Assembly (NCBI GenBank): GCA_963514095.1
Contig: OY741280.1
Location: forward strand, 7,577,964 to 7,641,963
Origin: Eutrigla gurnardus
Lineage: Eukaryota > Chordata > Actinopteri > Perciformes > Triglidae
Direction of reading: 5' to 3'
Length of the DNA stretch: 64,000 nt
Shown here: one piece after another, positions 37,701 to 50,686 of the stretch
How positions within the stretch are numbered: the first letter of the stretch is position 1
Layout of the letters: each line of letters begins with the position of its first letter
Translations under genes and position numbers: made by a program
The notes under the pieces: model-generated
What the model was told of the DNA's origin: nothing
The model's database searches: none
What the model saw: the letters and a program-made list of their open reading frames with translations, nothing else

Positions 37701-40700
37701 TGAGTGAGCCCAGCAGCGAGCCAGTGGGCCTGGGCTTGGCGGGCTGGCTAAGTGAGAGTGGTCTTCCTCTGGTGCTGCAGTCGGGATGCCTGGCTGTAAT
37801 GACAGTGACTCTCTTTATTTGTCCCTGTGCAATATGCCGGTATGGAGTGATGCAACAGACTCATCGAGAAGTTCACTGGGTGCAAAACAAAAACATTTTC
37901 CTCACACTTAAAGTGCTGCAGAGATAACATATTTTTGTAGGCCAACCCCGGAAGCTGGCATCGCACTGGGTACCTCGACTAAAAGCCAATGGGATTTTTT
38001 TCTTCTTTCTTTACCGTTTATGATACTTGCACATTTTATTCAAGATCATCTTCACAAATTTTTATTGAATTTTATGATTTTTGAAGCGTTATTATAATTG
38101 CCCCAAGTAAAGAGCTAATGATACACTTACAAAGTTGTAAAGGCAGACTTGTTGAGGGTGATGATGTTTTCCAGTGTCATTTATTCACTTGTTAGGGAAT
38201 GCCTTTTTTTTTTAAGAAGAAGTTTAAAAATTCAAGTGGGGTTTGTTCTGACGGATATTTATATCGTACAACAAAACATTAAAATCTAAGCTTGTGTGAA
38301 CCACAGACCTTATTTCAGGCAGCTAACCAAAAACCCACTGACTTCGAGATGATGGAGGTGGAAGTGCTTAACTTATTTCTGGGTTTTAGGACTCATTCGT
38401 GAGCCGGCAACAGCCGGCATGTAAAGCTCAAGCCAATGAGCTTGCTGTGTTTGCCTCAATGGAATGACTGACTATTTTGCCTATTTATAACGTTTTGCAG
38501 TTCACTCATATTATACATCTGTGTGATGTTGTGGGTAAAGGGTCAAATATATATTGGTTTAGTCTCGACTCAGAGCAGCGCTTGCGCTTAATATTATTCA
38601 GTCAATTGTTTGGTTTTGTGGCAGATTCATGACCTCGTCCCATCTAAACAAGCAGCCACAGCTCTGACCAACCATGATTCACTAAACCCACCACCGCCAT
38701 CATAACTCTGTTTTTAGGAGTTTGGTTCTCCTGTAACCAGAGCTCCTCGTATTCCATCTCCACACGCTGGGCTGAGACTTGGTCCTGGATCTCGCAGTGT
38801 CTCCCTGGCCCTTCAGTTCTCGTCAGCTCTTAGCTTCCTTAAATCAATCTGACATTTTTATAGCATGCATTTCACCCAGAGATTGCACAAAACCACAGTA
38901 TCCCCCTGGTACCCGTCAGCCTTCAGTGCATAAGAAATCTACATCCCCTTTTTTTGTTTATAGTGGTCCTGTGTGTTTCATCACTGACCAGCTATAATTG
39001 TTGAAACTTTTCTACTGGGAATGCCAGATAAATGTGGCTCTGCCCGCTTAGGAAAACATTTACTACTCTGAGAGTGCGTCTAGTGAAGGATCCTTTTGTG
39101 CGATGTTTCTTCATCTCGCCCCCGCCCTATTCCTCAAGTGCTGAGTTGTTGGCAGTGGTGTCCCATGTTGGCCCTGGCCACTTGTAAAGGTCAGGAGCAG
39201 CCCTTTGGCTGCAGTGCCAGGCCGCCGTATGACTGCCTCTTCTCGCACACTGAAGCTTTTGTTCAGCGAGCTCCTTGTTACCCTCCACTCACCCCAATCT
39301 TAACAGCCAGACTGCTGATGGTTTTGGATTACCACAGTCAGTTCCTCTTAGGTTCTTGCAGACATTTTGTGATTATTACAGCTCCAAAATAGTTCTCAAA
39401 ATGTTGGGCCCTTCATGACTTCGAAATTGAAATCATCAAATTGCTTCACTAACACTCCTCAATCCTCAAATACTTAATTACATTGATATGAAAAAGGCAG
39501 TAAATGATCCCATTTTCGATGCTGGAGACAGCATATTTGCTTCATAAATGACTGAAGTATTTGATTATCAAGTCAAGACTTTGTCCTTACCAACTTATCA
39601 TACTAGATATAGTAGCTACCAAATTTTCACTTCCTCAGCCAAGAGTTAGGATATGATAACTTCTTCTCTACGCATCCTCAATGCAGGGCTAGGTTTATTC
39701 TGAAAATCCAATACTGCGTTTGATACCAATACTAAAAGAATACTTCTTTGATATTTTACTTTGAGAGATGTAAACGTAGAATAATTATGATTCTGGGCAG
39801 GCATTTGGTGCCAACTTTGAGTTCATTTTTACTATACTATGAGGGGATTTTCTCTCTACGTGATTCCCTCCGTGTAAGATTAATGTCATCTGATGAGTTG
39901 ATTCACCTTTTAATCTGAGTTATTAAGAGTCTGCTTCTCCAGGCAATACAGGGTCACAAACAAGACACTATTATGTCTCATGCCGAACACAAAGTTCTTA
40001 CCTTTAACCTAGACACAACACGCCTGGCAGCGTCCTCAAGATAACTTGGGCTCTTTATGCCCTTTCCATAAGGACAGTGGTCAGACTTAGGGTTGGCACT
40101 GTTGATTTAATAACTGCTCAAACCTTGATTCTCACGATGATCATCGGGCAACAATAAATGTTTCTGCATCAGACATCTACCATCACTAGAGGTCTCCTTG
40201 CTTCGACTCATCACACTGTATTTAGATTCCATTCATTTTGTTGTTGAAAGGACTGTTAAATCTATTGCCTTGCTTGTCTTCATGTATGCTGTTGTAAAGC
40301 TATGTTGAGTTGTCGGGTAAAAAGCCATTGTAGTTTATATGATTAATGAAAAAAATAAGGTTGTTGTTTTTTTTCTTCTTTCAAACCATAAATGATCCTG
40401 AATTACAGGTTGGCCCTGCATGAGACGATTAAGCCACCATTAAACAATAATAGAGTAATAGAATGGAAATAAAGTTTGCTTTGTGTGCCTCAGATTTCTT
40501 TGAGTACAATGGCATGGAATCTGAGCTTGTGATTTCTGTTTTTACTCCTTTTTGTTGGAGGGAAAATTCATGATGACTGTGGGGGTTTAAAATCTTCCTT
40601 CCCCTCTCCTCCCTTCCCATGATTTTCTGATTAGATTCCTGAAATGCAGGCAGGAAAAGAATTTGGGAGGACAGAACTTCCACTCTGTCCATCTCTTCCT

Positions 40701-43700
40701 CCGTCTCGTGTTAACGCTTGCCTGTTTTAAATAAAGGGGACTGAAGGGAGCCATTTCCTGTACTGAAAAAAAGACTTGAATCTGAAACATGCAAAGAATG
40801 TCAAACAGTGAAAGACTGCAAAAGAAATGGAGTTGATAAACATCTGGAGATTGTGATCTGCAAGTTTGTGTCATGTTGTGCTTTAGTCTCACATGAAAAA
40901 GACGATTAGAAAACAAGCATAGTGTGAAATGCATCTCTTGAGTTCGCTCCCACCCACTCACTCTGGCTCTGTCTTTGTCTTTCAGGGGAATCTGGCCTGG
41001 GGAAGTCGACGCTGATCAACTCACTGTTTCTGACAGACCTCTACTCCCCTGAATACCCCGGTCCTTCGCATAGAATTAAAAAAACTGTACAGGTAATTAT
41101 CTGTTTTTTTTAGTCCACACACTTTTCTTCTCTTCAAGTGTCAATCCTGAAGTATTTCAGCCATTGAAAAATTTGGTCACGATGGTTTTACCGTTTTTGA
41201 TTCAGTCTGTCTCTCTCTGCATTGCGGCCGTGGACCAAATAGTTTCTGTATTAGATCCTGTTTTGTGAGGTGACGTTTTAGCTGTTGCCACCCATGTGTT
41301 TGTGTTAAGACAGCAAAACCGGTTAATCTGCTTTAACAAAGCGATTTGTTTTTTTGCCAAAGGCAGAGACGTGTGATGATTTAACATTAGGAAGATGGGA
41401 TTGCTATGAGCCTCTATGGTTTTTAACACATTAAGTTGTTTTTTTACATGATTATCTATTTGAGCATGTATTACTCTCAATATTTGGCCATGTCTAATAA
41501 TAATAATAATAATAATAATGTATTTACTGTCTTATTGACTGCTTAACACAAAATCTACGGCAGTATTCCTGTGACTAAGAAAACCACCTAGTATAGGAGG
41601 CATTTAAGGACTCATGGATCATTAATTGTCACTGTGCAACATGGAGATATTTGGAGGCTGCACTAAAGCCAGACTGATTCATGCATCAGAAGGATACAGT
41701 TTTTTCTTGAACCATTTACCCCTTGATTGATCTGAAACAGTTTACTGTTGTGCTGAAAGGGAAAGCTGGAGTATGTAGGATGTGTTTACATTTCTGTCAT
41801 GTGGAAACAGCTTGGAAAGCCAAAGACAGCCAAAAGTATATCTTAGGTGGCCAGTGGCTATGTTTGTTTGACACAAACTTCTCTTTAAACACAATACGTA
41901 TCCTTCTGCTCCACAAGGCTCGAATGTAAACATTGATGTTAGCTCTTCATGTCATGTAGATTCAGCCTACACCCTTTCAGACTGCAGAAATCGCTTTTTG
42001 TATGACTTTGTTGATGATTTCAGACCAAAATACATTGCAATGTCAAAATATTGGTAAAAATATTTAGAAGTTGGCTCTGTTTAAATATGGGTGGATTTAA
42101 AACCATAATTTATAACCGGTGCACGGACACATGCGATGCTATCCAGAAGAAAACATCATTCTGAGAATAACACTGTGTGCCTAGCGTGACATGTAGAGAC
42201 TGTTCCATAAACATTGATCTTTCATTATTCAGATGGATTTGTAGGCAAAATATTTACACAATTATTTATTTGATAAATAATCTTCAGTAATGTGCATTTT
42301 CAAAAATCATTTAGCACCCAGTTTTACCTGTTGTCTCTTCATGTTGCTGTTTTGAGCAGTAACGGATGTCGAAGCTGCAGGCGTGACCGTGCAGAGAATG
42401 AAGTTGCCACCAGGAGTGATGCTCAATGTGTGGTGTATGCGTGTGCTCTGAATCCCCAATCTTTGCTGCTGTTTGCAGTGACGATGCAGAGGATGAGGGT
42501 TTGGCAGGTTCCTCAAATAGAGCTCACAGCTGCATAGCTTTACTGGAGGTTTCTTTGAACAGTGAAAGATGATACTGTTGGTGTGAAGGAGCCCCAGCAG
42601 GCCCCTCTCTCTCTCTCCTGTCCTGTGCCTGTAGTATGGGATTATAAGTGTTCAGTTTGGGTTAGTGTACAGTAGATCAGCTGCATGTTGAGGATCTTCC
42701 CTTCACCTGGTCCTTGTGATCAACCGCTTTGCTCTAAATCTCCTAATCCCTGTCAGCACACTAAGGGGTTCTGTCTGCTCTTGCCCCGCTGCTGCCAATT
42801 TGTTTACCTACCCGTTACACCTCCCCAGCTCTTATTAAGAGTTTAAGTTAGATTTACATGGTTCTGTTGGCTCCCAAACTGAATGCTTGAGGATTTGTCA
42901 AGGAAGTGAGCTAAAATGTACACGTAAAAATTGCATTTTGTTGTTGTTCCTTGCAAGGACAAAGTCGATGAATATGGAGTGTAGTGTAGAACACTCTTCT
43001 TTCTCTTTCTCTGGGAACAACAATCTAATAACATTTCAAATAATTGTGGCTACTTTTTTTCCCCAAGTCACGCCACAGAATGCTATGAAACCCTGGAGGA
43101 ATGCAGTATGTATGTATGTAATCGAATCCAATTGAATCCCGGATAAAGTGGGTGTTAACTTTTGGAGGTGATAGACCAGGGCAGATGTCTCTGTTGTTCT
43201 TGGTTAATAAGGCTCAATGAGGCTTGAGAGCACATTTAAGGACAGGGACTTGGTGACTGATTAGCTAAGCCATTATGCACCAAGCTCAGTCTTGTCATGC
43301 CAATGCACAGACATGTCTTGTTTATAACGGAAACTTGTTCCTGCTTCAGTGGAATTTTAGAGATTGAAATAACAAGATGATCTGATTAAGTAAATGTTTC
43401 ATATAAAGGACTCTGTCACTCTCAGCCAACACTGTTTCAAGGACCGTTTCACTTCACTTCTGGATTTCTAGTTTTTCCCATTTATTATAGGTTCAGCCCT
43501 TTTTAAGAAGAAATCGGTCGGTGGTGGTGATTCAGGGTTCGACTCCCGGCCCGGCGATCAGTTTCCCGCATGTCTTCCCCCTCTATCTCCTTGTTTCAAC
43601 ACTCTCTATAAAAACAATAAAAAGGCTTGAACGGCGCTCTAGCCTAAAAAATAATCTTAAAAAAAAAAAAAAAAAAAAACGTATGCACATTTGAGTGTTG

Positions 43701-46700
43701 ATGTGTAGTTGGTTCTTCAATTCATATATTTTTAAAATAATTATTTTCATGACAGTGTATTTTACACAACATTATGATTTTGTGAGTTTTTAGCTTCATT
43801 TAAAGTAATTGATGGATGAACTTCCTTGTTTAAATTACATTATTTTAATATTTACTTTATCAAAGGAGGGGTTAAAGTGCTAACCATATATCTCAACATC
43901 CCTGGTTCACATCTGGCTAGGACTTTTGCTTTCTCCCCCTTCATTTTCTGCTGTAAATTAAGATGTAAAACTGCACATGCCGTGACAAAGGAATAATTTA
44001 TATTTCTTTGTATCTCCACCAGGAGAATCATGTGACCTCTTGTGTGAGCATCACTGAGTGGATGTGCTTTCCGCTGCAGCAAACTGCATATTTTTTTGCA
44101 TGGTTGTGGTTGTGGTGACTTACACTTTCTCAAAACACCTTTCTATTTCCTGTTTTATACTGCCGTCAAATGCCTGCTGACTCCTCACTCTCCTCCTCGT
44201 CACTTCAATAAACCCCCCACAGCCGGTAAGCACCACTAGTGACGACACAGCTGAGTGCATCTCCAACCCCAACCTCTACTCTGTGCCCAGGGACACAGTT
44301 TGCTCACTTTAATAGTTTTGGTGTTTGTGTTTGGTTTAACAGCTAACTGATCTATGCACACAGTAGACTGCATCGCCACCACTCAGCCGCTACTCTGTAG
44401 CCGGAGACAGTTAATCTGGGCCTTTATAGTCGGCATCAACCTCAAGTTTAAATGTGTATTGTTGTTGGTCAAAAGAAAATAGACTTGAAGGCTAAATAAA
44501 CACTTTGAGACGTGGTTGCTCACGTGAGCCCAAACTGAGAAGTGCACCTGCACAGAGCCAGTGCCTCTGCATAGATTAAATGAGAGGGTATCTGTTTTGT
44601 GAGAGGTGCAAGGGGAAAAACCTGTCTGATACACTCGGGGCATTGCCTGCTTAGGGTCGTGTTCATTGTTGTTCATGTTCATTCAGCCATTACAGCAACT
44701 ACTCTGTAGTTTAACTTTTCTTTTTGTTTCTTTTATTCTTCTACACTCGACTTTAGGCTGCAATCAAAGTGAAACACTGCAGATATTCACACAGGCCTGA
44801 AGTGCAGTGAATCCTGACTCCCATCACGTGTAGTTTGTTTTCCCACTATTCTGTCACAGTAAACTACATGTCAACAAGCTTGCAGTCCCATGATCTGGCC
44901 AAACACTGTCAGTGATGTAGGTCTTCCCGTTCCTTATTACTTGTGTGATATGATGCAGCCTAGTGTTGTTGTTCCTTCAGTGAGCTCACTGTCTGTGGGC
45001 TGTCTGTCTGGTGAAGGGGCATGACTCATCCTGTTGTGCAGTCGAAGAGAGAGACTGCAGGATTCTTCTGTGTTGTCCACTCAGCGGTCTTTTCTTTTGA
45101 CTAAAAGTTAGATGTAAAGCACGAGTGTCTCTTGGTTATTACGTAAGCGTGACGGCATTCTTTCATGGTCGGATAGTTATAAAGGTAATGCAAATTCTTC
45201 GTGACAGCTTAATGAGTCAAGTAGACCCAGCGTGATCTAGCTTCTGTTTTCACACTAGTTTGTATATAAAACATTGTCTATTTTATATTGAATGTTCATT
45301 CGCAAGTTCTATAAAAGTTAATTTGTCAGCTGAGCATTCACACATTGTATGAGTCATTAATTAAGTGTCTGCCTCGTCAGCCAAGCCTCCCAGTAGCAGC
45401 TCTGGAGGTCAGAGGTCAGTTTAAAGACAGTCAAACCGATAGATTCCAAACATGACAGATGATGGTCAGTGGTGGGTGGGGGTCACAGGGCTAAGGGTGT
45501 GCTATAAAAGCTTTGCTAACCAGATGTAGGAAGAAGACTTTGTGCTGTTATAGAGACTCTCTACACCACGTTCCTATTGTACCCTTGCTCTCTGACTCCC
45601 TTTTCCATTTTGAAGGGTTTTATTTTGAGGACGTGGTTTTGCTGTGTTACTGATATGTGGTGATGGTGCGGCCCACCCCACTCAGCGAGCATACCACAGG
45701 GCATTCTGTGGTGTAAGGTATCGGTTAAACTGAGGTTAAACCATCTTGGTTAGTCTTTCCACTGTTAATTAAGTTAGAATTAAAGATTTGCCGGCTAGTC
45801 TATTTTTTCCCCACTGTCCCTTTTTCCCATGGAGCAGCTGTGGTTTGGAGGGGGGGGGACTATTCGATCATAATAGATCCCAGTGTTTTAGTATTTTTTT
45901 TATGCCCATCCCTGCAAAGCTGAATTCTTAATCATACAACTCTTGTTTCTTATCAGATAATAAAACAAGATATAATCTCATGTGAACTAAAATGACCAAA
46001 TGTATTGTTTGGCTATACTAGATGATGTACTAGACTGAAATATTAAAAAATAACCTGATTAAAAAAGGACATTTGTCACAGGACACAAACTAAATTAAAT
46101 AATTGGCTGATGAAATTAAAATGGAAAACATTTTGACTAAAAATGTAGTGACTTTTCTTGAACTAAAACTGGATTAAAACATTTTGACTTGTCATCAACT
46201 AAAACTAGACTAAATCTCTGAAGGGTTAAAATGTATTTTACATTAGTAACACAATTATTTTCATCTGAAAACTAGCTGCGATAATTGACTGATATTAGGG
46301 CGTGTGTGAATGTCAATGCATGTTTACTAAATACTGTGTGAACTTGGCTTGACCTCAACATTACTGAGGGTTTCTCATCAGTCACTCACAGTCTGTGAAG
46401 CTCCGCGTCTGTGATATGAGACGTGGTCTGGTTCAGAGCTGCTGATTTCAATCAAAGTTCATCTGCTGATCACAAGTTGTGCCTCGACCCTACGCTGATC
46501 AAACAAAGCCGAGCCCTTCTGTCTGTTCTGATGTGTTCAAGGCAGCTCTGTTAACGTTCTTCAGCTGCAGCTCTCGTCTGACCCATGCTCTGCAAAGACT
46601 ACAAGCTTGGTGTTGATTGATTGGTTTGCAGTCCGTGTATTTGTTTAAATATATTGAATCATATTTACATAGGAACGATATTTGATATTTTACCTACTTT

Positions 46701-49700
46701 CAATTTAGTGTCTCTTGTGCCTTCAATACATGTTTAATTACTTAAGTTTATGTTTATGATTATGTTGAATATTAATCATCAAGCACTTCAGTAGTTTTTA
46801 CTTCATGGAACATTGACTTCCTGAGAAAGACTTCCCACAGTGCAACTTCAGTCTTCAACTTGAGACACTTGAGTTCAAGTCGAAATGAAGAAAATGCCTT
46901 TTTCCTCCCTTTTTAGATTACATCCCCGGCCATTTTTAACAACATATGTCGGAAAAAGCAGTTTTCCCATTTCCCTGTAAATCAGACAGCAGAAGCGTTA
47001 CTTGCTAGAAACGTTTCATGTGCTGTCGGTCAGATAATAATTGAAGGCACAACCACACAAATGTTGTCTCTGGAATTAAATTTATAAGACAGTAAAATAT
47101 AAATGAGTATTAAGCTGACGAATACTGCTTGTGGTTGGTAGATTTTAAAAAGCTTGTACAAAAACCAGTGCATCTTGGTCTCACACAACACGTCAACAAA
47201 GCAATCGAGTGTGGAGGTGAATGTTTTTGTACGCTTTGAATAGTTTGAGGGATTTGACTGTATTTTTAAATAGCTAAATATTGTAAACAAATAAATAAAC
47301 GGTTATCAACTGCTTGGTTTCCACTTGTTTGACTTATACAGTCATTTTGTAATTATTTGCAAAAAGCTTGACTGATTTGTGTCGACGTGTTGTCTTTGCA
47401 GGTGGAACAGTCTAAGGTTCTGGTGAAGGAAGGAGGAGTGCAGCTTCTGCTCACCATCGTCGACACCCCCGGCTTTGGCGATGCCGTTGACAACAGTAAC
47501 TGGTGAGCTCGGCCATCCGTCATCGGCTAATTCACGTCACTGTGATTGTTCCACTGTGTCAGACATTGATGTGAACGATCTGTGGTCCTCAGCTGGCAAC
47601 CAGTCATTGATTACATCGACAGTAAGTTTGAGGATTACCTCAACGCAGAGTCCCGAGTCAACAGACGGCAGATGCCCGACAGCAGAGTGCAGTGCTGCCT
47701 GTATTTCATCGCTCCGTCTGGCCATGGGTAGGTGCTTCAGGAATCCTGCTCATCATGGTGTTCATTCTTAAACACACCATCACTTATTTTCTGCCGCTAG
47801 AGCCATCTCATTCAAAACAATAATAAAAGACTGATTGTTTTTTTGCAAAGTAGCATGGGATCGTTAAGTCTTTTTTTTTTACCGTGAGCCAAATTATCTA
47901 CAGAAATCTCCTCATTAATCACCCGGTGATTACAACCTGCCCCTCTTCAAAACAAACGGACCAGGTTATTAAAACCTATAAAAAGTTCCGCGTCAAGTGT
48001 TTCTCCAATGCTTTTCGACATGGGCTGTCCTAGAGGGTCTGCGAGCCGAATTGCTGCTAACGTTTACTCAGCTTGTTTCTGTGATAATTGAAAGGAATGC
48101 TAGGTGCTATATTGACCGAGGTTCTTTCTGCATCCGGTGCCATCATTAGATGTGACATCTAAACAGTGTTGGATATTCAGCCGTATTTATTCATAGTTCT
48201 TTTGAAGCCAGAGTAAAACAGTAAACCACAGTAGTCCGCAGCTTTGCTTTCACATGATATTAGTTGATTACAGCATAAAATTAAATAAACCACCATGAAC
48301 GTGCAAACAGCCAAAAAACAACCTTTAACTCTTTGAAATCAGGGCAATAAAAGTTACACAATCACTGCGCGGGGTTTGGATTATTAAAATCAACCCCTTC
48401 AATGTCGAAGTTTGTATTCACGTTACAATAAACATGTATACACGGCAATGCCTTAGAAGACACCTTAGGGGTGACATGTCCCACTGGTTGTTGGAGGTTG
48501 AATTGATTTGTTATCATTGGTTTTGTGGATTAATGTAGGAAATTGCAATTAGCTATGAATTCTTCCAGTGTGACAGGTTTATTAGTGCATTTTTACCTTT
48601 TATTGGACAGTGATGGGAAATAAGGGAGACGGATGTAACAAAGCTTCCTAGCCAGTTAAAAGGGGGATGATGCGGTCATGGGCAGCAGCTTTCGGGCAGA
48701 TTTTTGGCAAAAATATTGCAAGAGAAATAGAAACCCCTGTATTTCAGGAACTTTTAATGTTTGTACAGAGCCAGACGAATGGTTTCCCATTGCTTCCGGT
48801 CATTATGCTAAGCTAAGCTAACTCCTTCCTGACTCCAGTTCTGCACAATACACACAGGTACGAGAGGTTGTGTGGATGTTGTCATCTCACTGATGTTAAG
48901 ATGAAAGTCTATATCCCAAACGGTTGGGAAATGGGAACTGTTCCTAATTGTAATGGCACATATTTCAATAACGAGCACCTTTTTAAAAAGATCAGCTTTA
49001 AAGATAATTTCCAAAATTCACAACATCAAACAAAATGTATGATCTAATAGAAAGATTCTGCTTCAATCCATATTTGTTGACGTTAAGCCTTTCAAAAAAT
49101 TAATTTTCACTGCATCAAAAAACAACTCTTTACTTATTCTTAACTTAGCTCACTAAAATCTTCTTTTTTTTTCACGTTGATGACATTATAAAATATGACA
49201 ACAGACTTTAAAATCATAATTGAAAAACCTCAATAGAACCTTTTAAATGTAAAAAAAACAAACATTTGTCACAGCCCAAGAGGATTTTCACAATACAAAC
49301 ACATTTACGATGCTGACTGGTCCATCCAGATGTGTGTGTGTATAAACTGTCTCTTTTCTTTGCTTCCTCCTCCAGACTAAAGCCCCTCGATATTGAATTC
49401 ATGAAAAGGTTACATGAAAAGGTAAACATCATCCCCCTCATCGCCAAAGCCGACACAATGACTCCAGAGGAATGTCAACAGTTCAAAAAACAGGTGTGTG
49501 TCTGTGTGCTTGTCGCCCCTGAAGGTGTGATATTCTCTTGGCTGGTATCTTTCCTGATTTGTTCAAGTGTAGGGGTGTTAACATTTAACCTTTTTAATCT
49601 TCTTATTGCTTTAATGCAATCAGTTAAAATAAATATTAAAAATCAAGCTGCTGAGTAAAACTCAGGAGCAGCCCTGGTTCAACTTGAAGTTCAGCCTACC

Positions 49701-50604
49701 CAATGTGAGCCTGACTTCGAGGCTAATCCCCTTCACTTTATTCAGATAGATGCTAATCCCGTCGGCTAACGGTTAATTATGGGTTAACGAGGGTTGGATA
49801 TCAGACTGGATAAAGATAACATTTCAATAGCACTGTGTGTTAATGTGGCTTAATGTTTCAATGCTAGGTTTGCTGTCACTCTAGACATCCACAGTTTGTT
49901 CAGTTATCACATCACAAGACCCATAAATAGAATACAGGAAGCACAATTCTGATTTTACCACCAATGTTGAAGTGTGTGTGTGTGTGTGTTGGTGTGTTGG
50001 TGTGTTGGTGTGTGTGTGTGTGTGTGTGTTGTGTGTTGTGTGTTGTGTGTTGTGTGTGTATTGATGTTTTTGTGACCCGTTTGTCCCACATACAGCTCTC
50101 TCATCTGTTTTTCCATGTCATCCCCACCTCTCTCCTTCTCCTCTCTGCTTTGTGCAGATCATGAAAGAAATCCAGGAGCACAAAATCAAAATCTACGAGT
50201 TCCCGGAGACGGATGATGAGGAGGAGATGAAGATGGTCAGGAGAATCAAGGTATGTTTCTTCTAGAAGAAACCCTCTGCAAACTTTTGTTTGTGGTTTTT
50301 AGTTGCACCAAATTGTTTTTAATGCAGTGTCTTTTTGATTTATGTCGTACACACTGTGTAGGCTGTGATGGTGCCCTTACTTGCACAGCCTATAGTGTAT
50401 TTTTAGTCATGTGTGAGCTATGCAACAGTTGTGTCTCCTCCCTCCCCTCTGCAGGATCGTTTACCCTTGGCCGTAGTCGGTAGTAACACCATTATCGAGG
50501 TCAACGGAAAGCGAGTGCGCGGGAGGCAGTACCCCTGGGGCGTGGCTGAAGGTGAGCGGTCGAAGGTCAACTTATCCCAGCCTGTAAATTGATCAAATAA
50601 GTGG

Positions 50605-50686
<82 letters not shown>

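Larger units (their letters stand above)
41093..47401 (+). other. septin-7 intron 4, with SINE and other repeats
   Basis: 6.3 kb. Holds an (AAT)n tract (41493-41519), a tRNA-derived SINE (43511-43679) and an AT-rich dispersed-repeat-like block (about 45985-46240). No coding exon recognised. Human septin-7 goes directly from exon-4 to exon-5 residues, so none is expected. Confidence 0.7.

Noticed and set aside
43511..43560. Possible tRNA gene because of GGTTCGACTCC
   Set aside because: No complete cloverleaf or A box. The following tail and poly(A) identify a SINE.
44214..44232. A possible 3-nt microexon (CCACAG|CCG|GTAAGC) in septin-7 intron 4
   Set aside because: Exons 4 and 5 join perfectly in phase 0 and the protein is uninterrupted in human (KKTVQ-VEQSK), so no insertion is needed. 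Such AG…GTAAG spacing occurs by chance.
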